From the NCBI GenBank assembly GCA_033344875.1, contig JAWPMO010000001.1, positions 3,683,595 to 3,747,594 on the forward strand: a stretch of 64,000 nt of DNA, read 5' to 3'. The stretch is from Ilumatobacteraceae bacterium (GTDB taxonomy: Bacteria; Actinomycetota; Acidimicrobiia; Acidimicrobiales; Ilumatobacteraceae). The first letter of the stretch is position 1; each line of letters begins with the position of its first letter. The notes beneath the pieces are model-generated. The model made no database searches. It was not told where the DNA came from and was given only the letters and a program-made list of their open reading frames with translations. Both the position numbers and the translations under genes were made by a program. Shown here in pieces: positions 24,254 through 33,175 of this stretch.

Positions 24254-25770
24254 CACGACGGGCAGGCGTTGCGGGCCGAGGCCATGAACGTGCAGAACTC
24301 GTCGCGCCCGACGGTCCACACGCCGTCGACGCGTGCCATCTCACCGTCGAGGGCGGTGTAGGCGGTGGCGTCGCCGAACAGCACGTCGTACGTCACGGTC
24401 GCGACGTCACCGTCGACGCGGACAGCGGTCGGCGCGAGGCCGATGCCGCCCATCGCCTCGCCGGCTGCCGTGTACGACTCGACGGTCGCGCGGAGTTCGT
24501 CGGACGACTCCAGGTACGGCGCCTTGACGTCGAACCCGATCGTCGAATCGAACACGGTCGACCAGGCGGCGGCGGCGGCCTGCTCGTCGTCGTCGAGCAC
24601 GCCGTCGTCCGGGTCGTCGAGTGCGATCGCCGATGGCACGACGGTGGTCGGGTCACCGTCGACGGCGAGGGCCAGTTCCGGCACGAGTTCGTCGATCACG
24701 AACTCGAGGCTGAGCGGACTGGCGTGCGAGAACGCGCCGCTCAACAGCGGGTCGGCGACGACCTCACGACCCTCGGTGTAGGCGGTCAGCGTCGGCCGCA
24801 ACGGCATCGCCCGGACGGCCGCGTAGCCCGACTCGTCACCGAGGATCCAGATCAGCGTGTCGACGTCGAGCGTCGCCAGCTCCTCCTGACTGACGCTGAA
24901 GTAGAAGCTGTCGCCTGCGAGCTGGTCGAACTCGGGCGGGATGACGAATCCGAGTTCGGCCATCACCTGGCTCCGGATGTCGTTCGACGAGTATGCGCCC
25001 GGCAGTTCCTCGAAGGTGAACGCCACCGCCGTGGTGGCTCCCTCGAACTCCGGGTGGGCGGCGCGGGCGTCGGCGAAACGCTGTTCGGTCTCGGCGAGGA
25101 CGGCCTCAGCCTCGGCGGTACGCCCGAGCGCCCGACCGGTGACCGCGAGCTGCTCCCGCCACGGCGTGCCGTAGTCGGGGAACTCCCCCGGCTGGGCGAT
25201 CGTCGGCGCGATCGTCGACAGCGTAGCGTAGTCGCTGTCGCTCATGCCCGACGCGATACCGAGGATGATGTCGGGCCGCATCGCTGCGATCTGCTCGAAG
25301 TTGAGCTCGGCGGCGGCGATGACCTCGGGCTCGGCGTCGCCGAGTTCGTCCTGCGCCCACGGCCAGGTCGCGAACGGTTGGTCGCCGTACCAGTCGCGCA
25401 CCCCGATCGGCGTCACGCCGAGGGCGAGGATGCCGTCGTGCTCCGCGAACCCGATCGACACGACGCGCTCGGGGTCGGCGTCGATCGTCGTCTCGCCGTA
25501 CTTGTGCTCGATCGTCACGGGGAAGGCGGCCGCCGCCTCCTCGCTCTCGTCGTCGCCGGGCGCCGTCGATTCGGACGACTCGGACGACTCGGACATGTCG
25601 GCCGAGTCACTCGATTCGGCGGGCTCGTCCGGCTGTTCCTCGGCGCTCGCGGCGGGGTCGGTCGCCGTCTCGGTCGGTGCCGTGTCGGTGACGGTGTCGT
25701 CGCCGCCACACGCAGCGACGAACGCTGCTGCGACGACGACCGAGATCAGGCGGTGGCTGGTGACTCTCAC
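24253..25770 (-). CDS. Iron-siderophore binding lipoprotein with C-terminal MTB12-like domain
   Basis: A 505-residue lipoprotein. The signal peptide ends at lipobox VAAC (Cys21). An acidic Ser/Glu linker runs to about residue 80. A FepB/FhuD-type periplasmic-binding domain spans about residues 85-370 (PERVVSIGFAEHDGILALGV, RPDIILGIASG, DVDTLIWILGD). The last 110 residues are extra and resemble the NTF2-like domain of mycobacterial MTB12/CFP-2 proteins: AAAAAWSTVFDSTIG, then VDGVWTVGRDEFCTFM and a final ACP. The first part should deliver ferric siderophore to a permease; no permease is in this operon, so it may use the rightward FecCD pair. Confidence 0.85.
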   Translation of the reverse strand: MRVTSHRLISVVVAAAFVAACGGDDTVTDTAPTETATDPAASAEEQPDEPAESSDSADMSESSESSESTAPGDDESEEAAAAFPVTIEHKYGETTIDADPERVVSIGFAEHDGILALGVTPIGVRDWYGDQPFATWPWAQDELGDAEPEVIAAAELNFEQIAAMRPDIILGIASGMSDSDYATLSTIAPTIAQPGEFPDYGTPWREQLAVTGRALGRTAEAEAVLAETEQRFADARAAHPEFEGATTAVAFTFEELPGAYSSNDIRSQVMAELGFVIPPEFDQLAGDSFYFSVSQEELATLDVDTLIWILGDESGYAAVRAMPLRPTLTAYTEGREVVADPLLSGAFSHASPLSLEFVIDELVPELALAVDGDPTTVVPSAIALDDPDDGVLDDDEQAAAAAWSTVFDSTIGFDVKAPYLESSDELRATVESYTAAGEAMGGIGLAPTAVRVDGDVATVTYDVLFGDATAYTALDGEMARVDGVWTVGRDEFCTFMASARNACPS

Positions 25771-25809
25771 GTGGGTGTTCTCCTGTGTCGGGGGTGATGA
25801 TCTGGTGGT

Positions 25810-26397
25810 TCAGTGCTGCGGTTGCCCGGTGGTGTCGGCGATCAGCTCGTCGACGAGGCAGGTGGCGACGAGCCAGGCGGCGGTGGCATCGAGGGCCGAC
25901 TCACGATCGGGCCGTCGATCGCGAATCCGCACGGCGCAGAGTCCGAGAGCGGGGTCGGGCTTGACCGTCACCGCGATCGACGGGCCGCCGATCGCAGCGT
26001 CGTCGGCCGGGCGCCGTCGGACGATCTCGACGATCGCGTCGTCGGGGAGCGAGGTGACGAACCATCGCTCGTCGTCGTCGGTGGAGGACTGGAAGAGGCC
26101 GGCGCCGAGGTGCACGAGTCCGCCGACGAGCTCGATGTGTCGTACCGACCGGGTCGCGGTGTCGGCGGCCGCGCTGTGCGCGAGCAGCACCGAACGCAGC
26201 CGGCAGGGGGCGATGGTGGCGCCGAGGCAGCTGTGCGACACGAGGATCCGTGCCCCGCTCGCCATCACCAGCCGCAACGAGACGCCGGGGACGGTGTGGG
26301 CGAGGCACGTTGCCTCGCGGAGGCGGGTCAGACGGCGTCGGGTGGCGCTGTCGTGAGCGCTCGGATGGTCGTCCCGGTGACGGTCGCCGTCGTACAT
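25810..26397 (-). CDS. Hypothetical protein at head of iron operon
   Basis: A 195-residue protein of unknown family, mostly alpha/beta, with SHSCLGATIAPCRLRSVLLAH near its centre and no signal peptide or membrane helix. It is first in the leftward operon, 39 bases before the binding-lipoprotein gene, and its ATG lies 19 bases from an iron box. It may be an iron-linked enzyme or regulator; nothing in the sequence decides this. Confidence 0.6.
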   Translation of the reverse strand: MYDGDRHRDDHPSAHDSATRRRLTRLREATCLAHTVPGVSLRLVMASGARILVSHSCLGATIAPCRLRSVLLAHSAAADTATRSVRHIELVGGLVHLGAGLFQSSTDDDERWFVTSLPDDAIVEIVRRRPADDAAIGGPSIAVTVKPDPALGLCAVRIRDRRPDRESALDATAAWLVATCLVDELIADTTGQPQH

Positions 26398-26415
26398 GGC
26401 CGGTGACCATACATG

Positions 26416-26429
26416 TTAAGGATACCTAA
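26416..26429 (-). promoter_or_regulatory. Candidate DtxR/IdeR iron box (leftward operon)
   Basis: TTAAGGATACCTAA, a partly palindromic match to the actinobacterial iron box (TTAGG...CCTAA half-sites), in an AT-rich island 19 bases upstream of the leftward operon. It matches the better box at 27565 at 10 of 14 positions. Confidence 0.6.
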
Positions 26430-26652
26430 CGCAATACGGTAGGGGTCGCGACTACGTGTGCCGCGGTCGGTGTCGCTCCTGGCCGCTGTCCCGATCCCCG
26501 GCGGTGGCGGCTCCGGTCCCGACGAGGGCGCGGCCGTCGATCCGGTGATGACGTCGAACTCGACCGGCTCGGCCATGCGGCATCGAGGGGGAGATGCGCC
26601 TCGTCGACGGGCTCGTGACCTTCCTCGGTGGCTGAGGTCGCCGCCGAGGGTC

Positions 26653-27468
26653 TCAGACGTCCTGCGCCTGTTCGGTGAGCCACTGACGTTTGACCTCGCG
26701 CCAGGCCTCGTCCGTGTGGTCTCGCCGCCAGTACGGAGAGATCGATGCCGCCGATCGATCGACGCCGCGCTCCGCGATCAGGAAGCGTCGCACGGCGCGC
26801 ACCTCCGCTGCTTCGCCGTGCACGAACACGTCGGCCCGTCCGGGATGCCACCCGAGGCGCGCGACCGCGTCCGCGAGCAGTTCCTCGGGCGCCGCCGACG
26901 TGCACCGGTGAAGCCAGCGTACGGAGGCACCGCCTGGCATCGCGATCTCGTGTTCGGGGCCGTCGACGACGACGATGACCTCGCATCGCCGGTCGTCGTC
27001 GAGCACCTCCATCGACGCGGCGATCGCCGGGAGGGCGCTCTCGTCCCCGACCATCAGGTGCCACGCGGCCGTCGGATCCGGCCGGTAGTCACCGCTCGGC
27101 CCGGCCATCTGGAGGCGGTCGCCGACGGTCGCCCGCTGTGCCCACCGGCCTGCGTACCCGGCGTCGCCGTGGGCGACGAAGTCGATCGTCAACCGGCGCG
27201 TGTCGGGATCCCATGCTCGGACCGTGTACCGCCGGTTGCGGGGCCGCATCGCCGGGTCGAGATCCCGAACCGCATCGGGGTCGAACGGCACCGAGTACGG
27301 CACTCCGTCCGGGACGAACGCGGCGTTCACGTACTGGTCGGTGGCATCGGTCCGTGTGAAGCCGGCGAGCCCCGCGCCGCCGAACACGATGCGGATCATG
27401 CTCGGTGTCAGTCGATCGACGGCCTCGACGGTGCCGTACTGGACGTGCTGCTGGTCGGTCGATGGCAT
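26653..27468 (-). CDS. Siderophore-interacting protein (ferric-siderophore reductase)
   Basis: A 271-residue single-domain SIP/ViuB protein: VEAVDRLTPSMIRIVFGG, RRYTVRAWDPDTRRL (FAD-binding), FVAHGDAGYAGRWAQRATVGD, HLMVGDESALPAI and a final SPYWRRDHTDE. It should reduce cytoplasmic ferric siderophore using FAD and NAD(P)H. It is a second SIP beside the fusion protein at 23007 and lacks the DUF2470 part. Its promoter region shares the iron box at 27565 with the divergent permease operon. Confidence 0.92.
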   Translation of the reverse strand: MPSTDQQHVQYGTVEAVDRLTPSMIRIVFGGAGLAGFTRTDATDQYVNAAFVPDGVPYSVPFDPDAVRDLDPAMRPRNRRYTVRAWDPDTRRLTIDFVAHGDAGYAGRWAQRATVGDRLQMAGPSGDYRPDPTAAWHLMVGDESALPAIAASMEVLDDDRRCEVIVVVDGPEHEIAMPGGASVRWLHRCTSAAPEELLADAVARLGWHPGRADVFVHGEAAEVRAVRRFLIAERGVDRSAASISPYWRRDHTDEAWREVKRQWLTEQAQDV

Positions 27469-27564
27469 GGGGCTCCTCGGGGTGCTGGTCGTGCGACAGG
27501 GGGCCGTCGCCGGTCGCCGGACCGCTGTCTCGACGGCCCGGCGCGATCACGGACTCGCAATCTG

Positions 27565-27578
27565 TTAGGCAAGCCTAA
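27565..27578. promoter_or_regulatory. DtxR/IdeR-type iron box (shared, divergent)
   Basis: TTAGGCAAGCCTAA, with perfect arms TTAGGC / GCCTAA. It is directly followed by TAATAT, a plausible -10 for the rightward operon whose ATG is at 27594, and lies 97 bases from the SIP start on the other strand. Iron-loaded DtxR/IdeR would cover the -10. Confidence 0.8.
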
Positions 27579-27593
27579 TATGCTCTGGTCGCT

Positions 27594-28682
27594 ATGCCTA
27601 CTACGCTTGCCCCTCGGACCGTCACCGCGGCGCCGGACGAATCGCCCGGCACGGCGGCGAGGGTCGACGACGGCCGGTGCGGGTTCGGCCGACGACGTGC
27701 CGTCGACGTCGCCACCCTGGTCGCACTGCTGTCGGCCGTCGTCATCGCGTCGCTGGCGGTCGGCGCGAAGGCGGTCCCGGTCGGATCGGTGATCGAGGCG
27801 TTCACGTCGTACGACCCGACGAACACCGACCACCTGATCGTGCGCGAACTCCGATTGCCGCGCACGATCGTCGGGCTGCTGGTCGGCGCGGCGCTGGGCG
27901 TCGCCGGTGCGCTGATGCAGGCCGTCACCCGGAATCCGCTCGCCGACCCCGGCATCCTCGGCGTGAACGCCGGTGCCTCGTTCGCCGTGGTCGTCGGGAT
28001 CTGGGCGTTCGGCGTCGGCTCGGTCCTCGGGCTCGTCTGGTTCGCGTTCGCCGGCGCCGCCATCACGTCCGTCGTGGTGTACCTCCTCGGCTCGGTGGGT
28101 CGTGGGGGAGCGACGCCGGTGCGACTCGCCCTCGCCGGAGCGGCGCTGAGCGCGCTGCTGTTCGCGTTGACCCGAGCGGTCACGCTGCTCGACACCAGCA
28201 CGCTCGACCAGTTCCGGTTCTGGGCCGTCGGCTCGCTGTCGGGCCGCGACTCGGAGATCGTGTGGAACCTCGGCGGCTTCATCGTCACCGGCCTCGTCCT
28301 CGCCGTGGCCGTCGCACGCCCGCTCAACGTCCTCGCCCTCGGCGAGGACACGGCGGCTGCGCTCGGTACGAAGGTCGGTTGGACACGGGCCGTCAGTGGT
28401 CTGGCGATCATGCTGCTGTGCGGCGCCGCCGTCGCTGCGGTCGGCCCGGTCGGGTTCGTCGGTCTCGTGGTGCCGCATGCGGTCCGGCCCCGGTTCGGGC
28501 CCGACCAGCGGTGGTTGATCCCGGTCTGCGCGATCGCCGGGCCGGCCCTGCTGCTCGTCTGCGACACGCTCGGGCGTGTGGTCGCTCGTCCCGGGGAGAT
28601 CCAGGTCGGGATCATGACCGCCGGCATCGGTGGTCCGGCCTTCGTGTTGCTCGTCCGCCGGATGCGGGTGATCCGGCTGTGA
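27594..28682 (+). CDS. FecCD-family ABC transporter permease 1
   Basis: A 362-residue permease with about nine membrane helices. LIVRELRLPRTIVGLLVGA, MQAVTRNPLADPGILGVNAGA and GPVGFVGLVVPHAVR are hallmarks of the FecCD/BtuC family that imports siderophores, heme or cobalamin. First gene of a five-gene rightward operon behind the iron box. Its TGA overlaps the GTG of the second permease. Confidence 0.93.
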   Translation: MPTTLAPRTVTAAPDESPGTAARVDDGRCGFGRRRAVDVATLVALLSAVVIASLAVGAKAVPVGSVIEAFTSYDPTNTDHLIVRELRLPRTIVGLLVGAALGVAGALMQAVTRNPLADPGILGVNAGASFAVVVGIWAFGVGSVLGLVWFAFAGAAITSVVVYLLGSVGRGGATPVRLALAGAALSALLFALTRAVTLLDTSTLDQFRFWAVGSLSGRDSEIVWNLGGFIVTGLVLAVAVARPLNVLALGEDTAAALGTKVGWTRAVSGLAIMLLCGAAVAAVGPVGFVGLVVPHAVRPRFGPDQRWLIPVCAIAGPALLLVCDTLGRVVARPGEIQVGIMTAGIGGPAFVLLVRRMRVIRL

Positions 28683-29776
28683 CCGTGACCACCGTGACGC
28701 CGTCGGCCCGGGCGGCGATCGGGAGGACCGACCGCCACTGCCGGTCGCGCTGCCGGGTCGTCCGGACGCGATGGTGCTCGGTCCGGATCGACGTTCGCGC
28801 CGTGGCGATTTGCGCCGCGCTCGGAGCGGCGACCCTCGCGGTGACGTGCTGGTCGATCATGGTCGGCGACTTCCCGCTCTCGATCGGACAGGTGCTGGCA
28901 GCGCTGTTCGGCGACGGCGGTGAGGATGCCGAGTTCATCGTGCAGACGCTCCGCCTGCCGCGGGCGCTCACGGCGATGCTCGTCGGCGCCGCGCTCGGCA
29001 TGTCGGGCGCCGTGTTCCAGTCCCTCGTCCGCAACCCACTCGGGTCGCCCGACATCGTCGGCTTCCAGCAGGGTGCGGCGTTCGGCGCCGTGTTCATGAT
29101 CGTGGTCGCAGGCGGCTCGAGCCTCGAGATCGCCACCGGCGCCGTCGCCGGCGGTGTTGCCACCGCGCTGCTCGTCTACCTGCTGGCGTGGAAGCGCGGC
29201 CTGGCGGCATCGCGCCTGGTCCTCGTCGGGATCGGCATCGGCTTCGCGGCATCGGCCGCCGTCGACTACATGATCACGCGAGCGAACATCCACGACGTGC
29301 AGCGAGCCGCGGTCTGGCTCACCGGCTCGCTCAACGGCCGCAGTTGGTCGCACGTGCGCACCGTCGGCATCGCCTTGGCGCTGCTCGCTCCGCTCATCGT
29401 GCTCGGACAGCGATCGCTCGATCGACTCGAGCTCGGTGACGACGCCGCGGCGGCGCTCGGGATCAGGACCGGCCGCACCAAACTCGTCCTCGTCGTGTTG
29501 GCCGTCGGGCTCGCCGCACTGGCCGTCGCCGCCGCCGGGCCGATCACGTTCGTCGCCTTCGTGGCCGGTCCGGTCGCCCGTCGGCTCGTGAAGACCCCGG
29601 GCGCATGCGTCGTGCCGGCGGCGTTCGTCGGCGCCTTCGTCATGGTCGTGGCCGACCTCGCCGCCCGCCGGGTGCTGGCCCCGACCGAACTGCCCGTCGG
29701 CATCCTCACCGCAGTGGTCGGTGCGCCGTACCTCATCTGGCTGCTGACCCGACGAGCCCGGACGGGGACGTTGTGA
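28679..29776 (+). CDS. FecCD-family ABC transporter permease 2
   Basis: A 365-residue partner permease: FIVQTLRLPRALTAMLVGA, QSLVRNPLGSPDIVGFQQGA and AGPITFVAFVAGPVARRL mark the FecCD family. The start is GTG at 28679, overlapping the previous stop (GTGA); the first 40 residues are basic and Thr-rich. Forms a heterodimeric channel with permease 1. Confidence 0.92.
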   Translation: MTVTTVTPSARAAIGRTDRHCRSRCRVVRTRWCSVRIDVRAVAICAALGAATLAVTCWSIMVGDFPLSIGQVLAALFGDGGEDAEFIVQTLRLPRALTAMLVGAALGMSGAVFQSLVRNPLGSPDIVGFQQGAAFGAVFMIVVAGGSSLEIATGAVAGGVATALLVYLLAWKRGLAASRLVLVGIGIGFAASAAVDYMITRANIHDVQRAAVWLTGSLNGRSWSHVRTVGIALALLAPLIVLGQRSLDRLELGDDAAAALGIRTGRTKLVLVVLAVGLAALAVAAAGPITFVAFVAGPVARRLVKTPGACVVPAAFVGAFVMVVADLAARRVLAPTELPVGILTAVVGAPYLIWLLTRRARTGTL

Positions 29777-30831
29777 CACGGCGTCGGCCGACTTCGGCAA
29801 TCTGGACGATCGTGCTGGTCGCAGCCGCGTGCGGTTCAAACGGTTCGGTCGCGACGCCGGACACTCCGGTCACCGTCGTCGCGCCGGACGCGACGGGTGC
29901 GACCACGACTGCACCGACCACGACCGGGCCGACCGCGACGGCGGCGACGTCCGCGACCACCGCTGCACGGGTGGTGTCCCCCAACGGTCACGCCGTGATC
30001 GACGACCGGGGAGCGGAGGTCCACGTCGCTTCGACCGAGCGGGTGATCCCGCTCGACGGCGACGTCGCCGAGATCGTGTACGCGCTCGGTCTGGGCGACC
30101 GCGTCGTCGCGACCGATCTCTCGGCGACCTATCCGCCGGCAGCGGACGCCCTCCCGCAGATCGGGTATCAGCGTGCGCTCGTCGCCGAGCCGATCCTCGC
30201 CTTCGAACCGACGCTGCTGATCGCGACCGACCTCGCCGGACCACCCGAGACGCTCGACGACCTCGAACGCGTGGGTGTGCCACTCGTCGTCGTGCCCGAC
30301 GAGGCGACGCCGACCGGCGCCGCCGAGAAGATCCTCGCGGTCGCCGAAGCGCTCGGCGTTCCCGATCGCGGTCGAACCCTCGCCGAGCGGGTGCAAGGTG
30401 AGATCGACGCCGCCATCGACACCGTCGCCGACGCGCCGACCGGTCTGCGCGTCGCCACGCTGTACGTGCGGGGGAGCGGTACGCAGCTCGTCCTCGGTGA
30501 GGCCTACGCGAGTCACTGGTTGATCGAGGCCGCGGGAGCCATCGACGTCGCCGACGAACTCGGCGTCGTCGAGTCGGCGCCGATCACCGACGAGGCGATG
30601 CTCGTCGCCGCCCCCGACGTCCTGCTCGTCCCCGCCTCCGGCCTGGAATCGGTCGGCGGCGTGACCGGCCTGCTCGACGCGCTCCCCGCGTTGGCCAGGA
30701 CCCCCGCCGGTGTGGCGGGAGCGGTGCTGTCGTACGACGACCAGCTGATGCTCGGCAACGGCCCGCGCGCCGGATCGTTCCTCGCCACGTTGATCGCCGA
30801 CCTCCGCGACCGCGCGCCGACCGAATCGTGA
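29773..30831 (+). CDS. Heme/iron-binding lipoprotein, HmuT-like
   Basis: A 352-residue lipoprotein. A short signal peptide ends at lipobox VAAAC (about residue 20), then a Thr-rich linker to residue 65. The binding domain has RVIPLDGDVAEIVYALGLGD, PQIGYQRALVAEPILAFEP and AGPPETLDDLE, the wording of HmuT-type hemin-binding proteins. The GTG start overlaps the permease stop (GTGA). It should hand heme or a ferric chelate to the two FecCD permeases. Confidence 0.87.
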   Translation: MTRRRPTSAIWTIVLVAAACGSNGSVATPDTPVTVVAPDATGATTTAPTTTGPTATAATSATTAARVVSPNGHAVIDDRGAEVHVASTERVIPLDGDVAEIVYALGLGDRVVATDLSATYPPAADALPQIGYQRALVAEPILAFEPTLLIATDLAGPPETLDDLERVGVPLVVVPDEATPTGAAEKILAVAEALGVPDRGRTLAERVQGEIDAAIDTVADAPTGLRVATLYVRGSGTQLVLGEAYASHWLIEAAGAIDVADELGVVESAPITDEAMLVAAPDVLLVPASGLESVGGVTGLLDALPALARTPAGVAGAVLSYDDQLMLGNGPRAGSFLATLIADLRDRAPTES

Positions 30832-30871
30832 TGTCCATGCCGGCAACCCTCGACACTTCCAGGAGACGTAC

Positions 30872-31672
30872 ATGTCCGTGACCGATGCCCATGACGCCGG
30901 GGCGCCGCCCGTGGCGGGCGATCCCGCCAACTTCCCCTCGCACGCCGAACTCGTCCGCACACTCCTGGTCGCGGCCGGGTTCGGGTCGCTGACGACGATC
31001 ACCGAGCGCGGCTATCCGTACGGCAGCCTCGCCGCGTTCTCGGTGCTGACCGACGGGTCGGCGCTCATGTGTCTGTCGGACATGGCCGAACACACACAGA
31101 ACGCGCGCCGGGTCGAACGCGCCGGACTGTTCGTCGCGGCGCCTCGCTCGTCGGACGACACGCACGATCCGCTCGACGAACCGCGGGCGAGCATCGTCGG
31201 TGACCTGCGCCCGTTCGACGCCACGCCGTCCGACGTCGAACGACACCTCGCCCGCCACCCGCAGACGGCGAACTACATGGATTTCGCCGACTTCGGCTGG
31301 TGGCGACTCGAGATCGTGTCGGCCCGCTTCGTCGGGGGCTTCGGCTCGATGAGCTGGGTCGACGGCGCCACCATCGCCGCCGCTCCGGCCGACCCGGTGC
31401 TCCCCCGTGCGCGAGCCGCGATCGACCACATGAACGCCGACCACGCCGACGCATGCCTCGACATCGCCCGCCGGCTCGGCGGTCTCGACACGGCGACGTC
31501 CGCGACGGTGCACGCGATCGACCGCCACGGGATGACCCTGTACGTCGACACCGCCGCCGGGTTCCGCGTCGCCCGCCTCGGGTTCCCGGACGGTCCGCTC
31601 GACGATGCCGGTCAGGTGCGCGGCGCGGTCGTCGAACTCACCCGTCGCGCCCGCGACGTCGGCGAAGCGTGA
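30872..31672 (+). CDS. HugZ-like heme utilisation protein
   Basis: A 266-residue protein with an N-terminal FMN-binding split-barrel (AAGFGSLTTITERGYPYGSLAAF, SDMAEHTQNARR) and a C-terminal DUF2470 domain (IDHMNADHADACLDIARRLGG). This is the HugZ/HutZ arrangement; such proteins bind heme and help release its iron, in some cases by ring cleavage. It lies between the binding-protein and ATPase genes of a heme-type importer, in line with that role. Confidence 0.85.
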   Translation: MSVTDAHDAGAPPVAGDPANFPSHAELVRTLLVAAGFGSLTTITERGYPYGSLAAFSVLTDGSALMCLSDMAEHTQNARRVERAGLFVAAPRSSDDTHDPLDEPRASIVGDLRPFDATPSDVERHLARHPQTANYMDFADFGWWRLEIVSARFVGGFGSMSWVDGATIAAAPADPVLPRARAAIDHMNADHADACLDIARRLGGLDTATSATVHAIDRHGMTLYVDTAAGFRVARLGFPDGPLDDAGQVRGAVVELTRRARDVGEA

Positions 31673-32469
31673 CCCGACTCGCAGCGAGCCAGGCGACGCT
31701 GGCCTACGACGGTCACGTCGTCGCCGACCGTCTCGACATCGAAATTCCCGACGGACGGATCACTGCGATCGTCGGACCGAACGCCTGCGGGAAGTCGACC
31801 CTGCTCCGGGCGCTGTCACGTCTGCTGCGGCCGAGCAGCGGCTCGATCTTCCTCGACGGTCGCGAGATCCACCGGCTCCCGACCAAGGAGGTCGCGCGAC
31901 AGCTCGGCCTGCTGCCGCAGAGCCCGATCGCCCCCGACGGCATCACCGTGGGCGACCTGGTGGCGCGCGGGCGGACGCCGCACCAGTCGCTGCTGCAGCA
32001 GTGGTCGCACGCCGACGAGGCCGCCGTGCTGTCCGCACTCGAGGCCACCGGCACCGCAGCACTGGTCGATCGGGCGGTCGATGAGCTGTCGGGCGGACAG
32101 CGTCAACGGGTGTGGATCGCCATGGCGCTCGCCCAGGAGACCGAGTTGCTCCTCCTCGACGAGCCGACCACGTACCTCGACATCAGCCACCAGATCGACG
32201 TGCTCGATCTCGTCGCCGCGCTCCAGCGCGACGCGGGTCGAACGATCGTGGTCGTGCTGCACGACCTGAACCTCGCCTGTCGGTACGCGCACCACGTCGT
32301 GACGATGCGCGGTGGCGAGATCGTGGCGTCGGGCGCTCCGGGGGAGATCATCACCGCAGAGCGTGTCGAGCAGGTCTTCGGACTCCGATGCGTCGTGATC
32401 GACGATCCCGTCAGCCACACGCCGCTGGTCGTGCCGATCGGGACCACCAACTCGTCGACACCGGGCTGA
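31669..32469 (+). CDS. FecE/HmuV-type ABC transporter ATPase
   Basis: A 266-residue ATPase: Walker A GPNACGKST, Q-loop LLPQSP, signature ELSGGQRQRVWIAMALAQ, Walker B LLLLDEPTTYLD, and HDLN switch. Closest in wording to FepC/FecE siderophore importers. GTG start overlapping the HugZ-like stop (GTGA). Completes the rightward importer. Confidence 0.93.
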   Translation: MTRLAASQATLAYDGHVVADRLDIEIPDGRITAIVGPNACGKSTLLRALSRLLRPSSGSIFLDGREIHRLPTKEVARQLGLLPQSPIAPDGITVGDLVARGRTPHQSLLQQWSHADEAAVLSALEATGTAALVDRAVDELSGGQRQRVWIAMALAQETELLLLDEPTTYLDISHQIDVLDLVAALQRDAGRTIVVVLHDLNLACRYAHHVVTMRGGEIVASGAPGEIITAERVEQVFGLRCVVIDDPVSHTPLVVPIGTTNSSTPG

Positions 32470-32490
32470 CCGCCTGGCCGCGACGCTGTG

Positions 32491-33063
32491 TCAGGTGTCG
32501 ATGCCGCGCACGGCGTCGACCACGAGTTGCACGTACAGGTCGCCGAGCGCGTCGCGTTCGGCGGTGTCGCTGGTCGGGCGGACCTGCCACATCAACGGAT
32601 CGAGTCCGCCCCACAACACACGGATCGCGAGGTGCGCCCGCTCGGCGGGCAGGCCGTAGTCGCGCGCGGCCAGGTCGGCGAAGAAGCCGATCGTGCGGTC
32701 CTGACGTTCCCGGCGTTCCCGGCGTCCGATCGGTCCGGCCGGGGTCCCGCTCAACGGGTTGAACACGCGGCCCCACACGTCGGTCGCGTCGAGGAGGCCG
32801 CGCACCAGTGCCCGCAGTTTCGATTCGAACCCGCCGTCGGCGCCGCGCACGAGTTCGATCAGGTGGTCGTCGAGCCGCTGCGCCTCGCGCCGGTACAGGG
32901 CGATCGCCAGGTCGTCCCGGTTGTCGAAGTGCTTGTAGACGAGCGCCCGGGTCACCTCGGCCCGCTCAGCGACCGAACCGATCGAGATCGCCTGCTCGCC
33001 GTCCGCTCGGAGGATGTCGAGGGCGACGTCGAGGATCGCGGTCCGCCGGGCTGCTGCCGACAA
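32491..33063 (-). CDS. TetR-family transcriptional regulator
   Basis: A 190-residue TetR protein. The N-terminal helix-turn-helix is AISIGSVAERAEVTRALVYKHF (given here as its recognisable pattern); the C-terminal ligand domain is not assignable. It is divergent from the P450 gene with 112 bases between them, so it may control that gene and itself. Confidence 0.9.
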   Translation of the reverse strand: MSAAARRTAILDVALDILRADGEQAISIGSVAERAEVTRALVYKHFDNRDDLAIALYRREAQRLDDHLIELVRGADGGFESKLRALVRGLLDATDVWGRVFNPLSGTPAGPIGRRERRERQDRTIGFFADLAARDYGLPAERAHLAIRVLWGGLDPLMWQVRPTSDTAERDALGDLYVQLVVDAVRGIDT

Positions 33064-33175
33064 CCGCTCGCCGTGGCGTGCTCGATCCTGGGAGGTGGTG
33101 GCGATCCGACGAACCTACATCGGGTGGCGTGCCCGGGCTTGGTGTGGTCCGCGAGCGGGCGCGTAGCCTGCGCGC

